A DNA stretch of 13,516 nt, from assembly GCA_030671565.1 (NCBI GenBank), contig DAOVIC010000029.1, positions 1 through 13,516 of the forward strand, read 5' to 3'. Position numbers and translations under genes: made by a program. Under the pieces are notes generated by a model. It searched no databases. It worked only from the letters and a program-made list of their open reading frames with translations, and was not told the origin of the DNA. Below, piece after piece: positions 13,205 to 13,516 of this stretch (the first letter of the stretch is position 1; each line of letters starts with the position of its first letter). This stretch comes from Anaerohalosphaeraceae bacterium. Its GTDB lineage: Bacteria > Planctomycetota > Phycisphaerae > Sedimentisphaerales > Anaerohalosphaeraceae.

Positions 13205-13516
13205 TTGGAATTTCCTGATGTTAGAATGCGGCGTTTGCGTAAGAGTTGCGGGATGCGGCGGCTTGTTCGTGAGAACGCGGTTAGTGCGGACGATCTTGTT
13301 TATCCTCTTTTTGTTTGTCCCGGTGTCGGTGTTAAAAAGCCTATCGAGTCTATGGATGGGTGTTTTCATTTTTCTGCTGATACGATCGCCGATGAGGCAA
13401 AAGAAATTGCCGGGCTTGGGATACCGGCGGTGCTGCTGTTTGGATTGCCGGAAAAGAAGGATGAGCTCGGTTGCCAGGCGTGGTCGGATGACGGGGCGGT
13501 GCAGCAGGCGATACGC
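13205..13516 (+). CDS. hemB: Delta-aminolevulinic acid dehydratase (porphobilinogen synthase), partial
   Basis: 104 codons are visible; the gene runs off the right edge. The enzyme joins two 5-aminolevulinate molecules into porphobilinogen for haem, sirohaem and corrinoid synthesis. The N-terminus shows the family pattern: EFP at 2-4, RMRRLRKS at 7-14, MRRLVREN at 17-24, DDLVYPLFV at 29-37, IESM-G near 50-54, then an I-x-LG-I-P-AVLLFGLP strand and a QAWSDDGAVQQAIR segment. The start is the TTG at 13205, with GAAGGG seven bases upstream; ATG 13226 is in frame but would cut off the conserved FPxxR segment. Catalytic lysines and metal cysteines lie outside the window. Confidence 0.93.
   Translation, partial: MEFPDVRMRRLRKSCGMRRLVRENAVSADDLVYPLFVCPGVGVKKPIESMDGCFHFSADTIADEAKEIAGLGIPAVLLFGLPEKKDELGCQAWSDDGAVQQAIR

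Overview
The window looks like chromosomal DNA of an anaerobic or facultative bacterium of moderate GC content. The gene mix fits a Planctomycetota/Phycisphaerae-like genome: iron-sulfur flavoproteins for one-carbon and glutamate metabolism, a GH130 glycoside phosphorylase, a PilZ-like protein, a membrane coiled-coil protein and SppA. This placement is inference from gene content and style; no marker gene proves it.

Positions 1-5236 (minus strand) hold a tight operon read from right to left: an MvhD/FlpD-type iron-sulfur protein, a short MetF-type methylenetetrahydrofolate reductase, two tandem ferredoxin plus glutamate-synthase-FMN-domain proteins (the first divergent, the second canonical), and a class II glutamine amidotransferase that runs off the left edge. 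This resembles a split, archaeal-type glutamate synthase joined to a one-carbon reductase with a hydrogenase/heterodisulfide-reductase-style electron-transfer subunit. A LysR-type regulator (5449-6336) lies upstream in the same direction. Between them are a perfect 8-1-8 palindrome and a -10-like element, so LysR control of the operon is plausible.

Positions 6337-6888 hold no credible protein gene except a possible 9-codon leader peptide, but they are rich in structure: a 30-bp duplication of the lysR start, three 13-bp tandem repeats, a 14-bp palindrome at an extended -10 promoter, phased A/T tracts, and about 175 bp of T-G-C words repeated every 10 bp. This array is the most unusual sequence signal in the window.

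Positions 6889-11038 (minus strand) encode a degenerate PilZ-like protein, a membrane-anchored coiled-coil protein with a BRCT-like C-terminal part containing a calcium-loop-like insert, a HAD phosphatase-like protein and a GH130 family enzyme. A divergent region (11039-11211) separates these from plus-strand genes: tRNA-Leu(CAA), sppA, a small membrane protein, and the start of hemB at the right edge. A near-perfect 20-bp-stem inverted repeat lies between sppA and the small gene.
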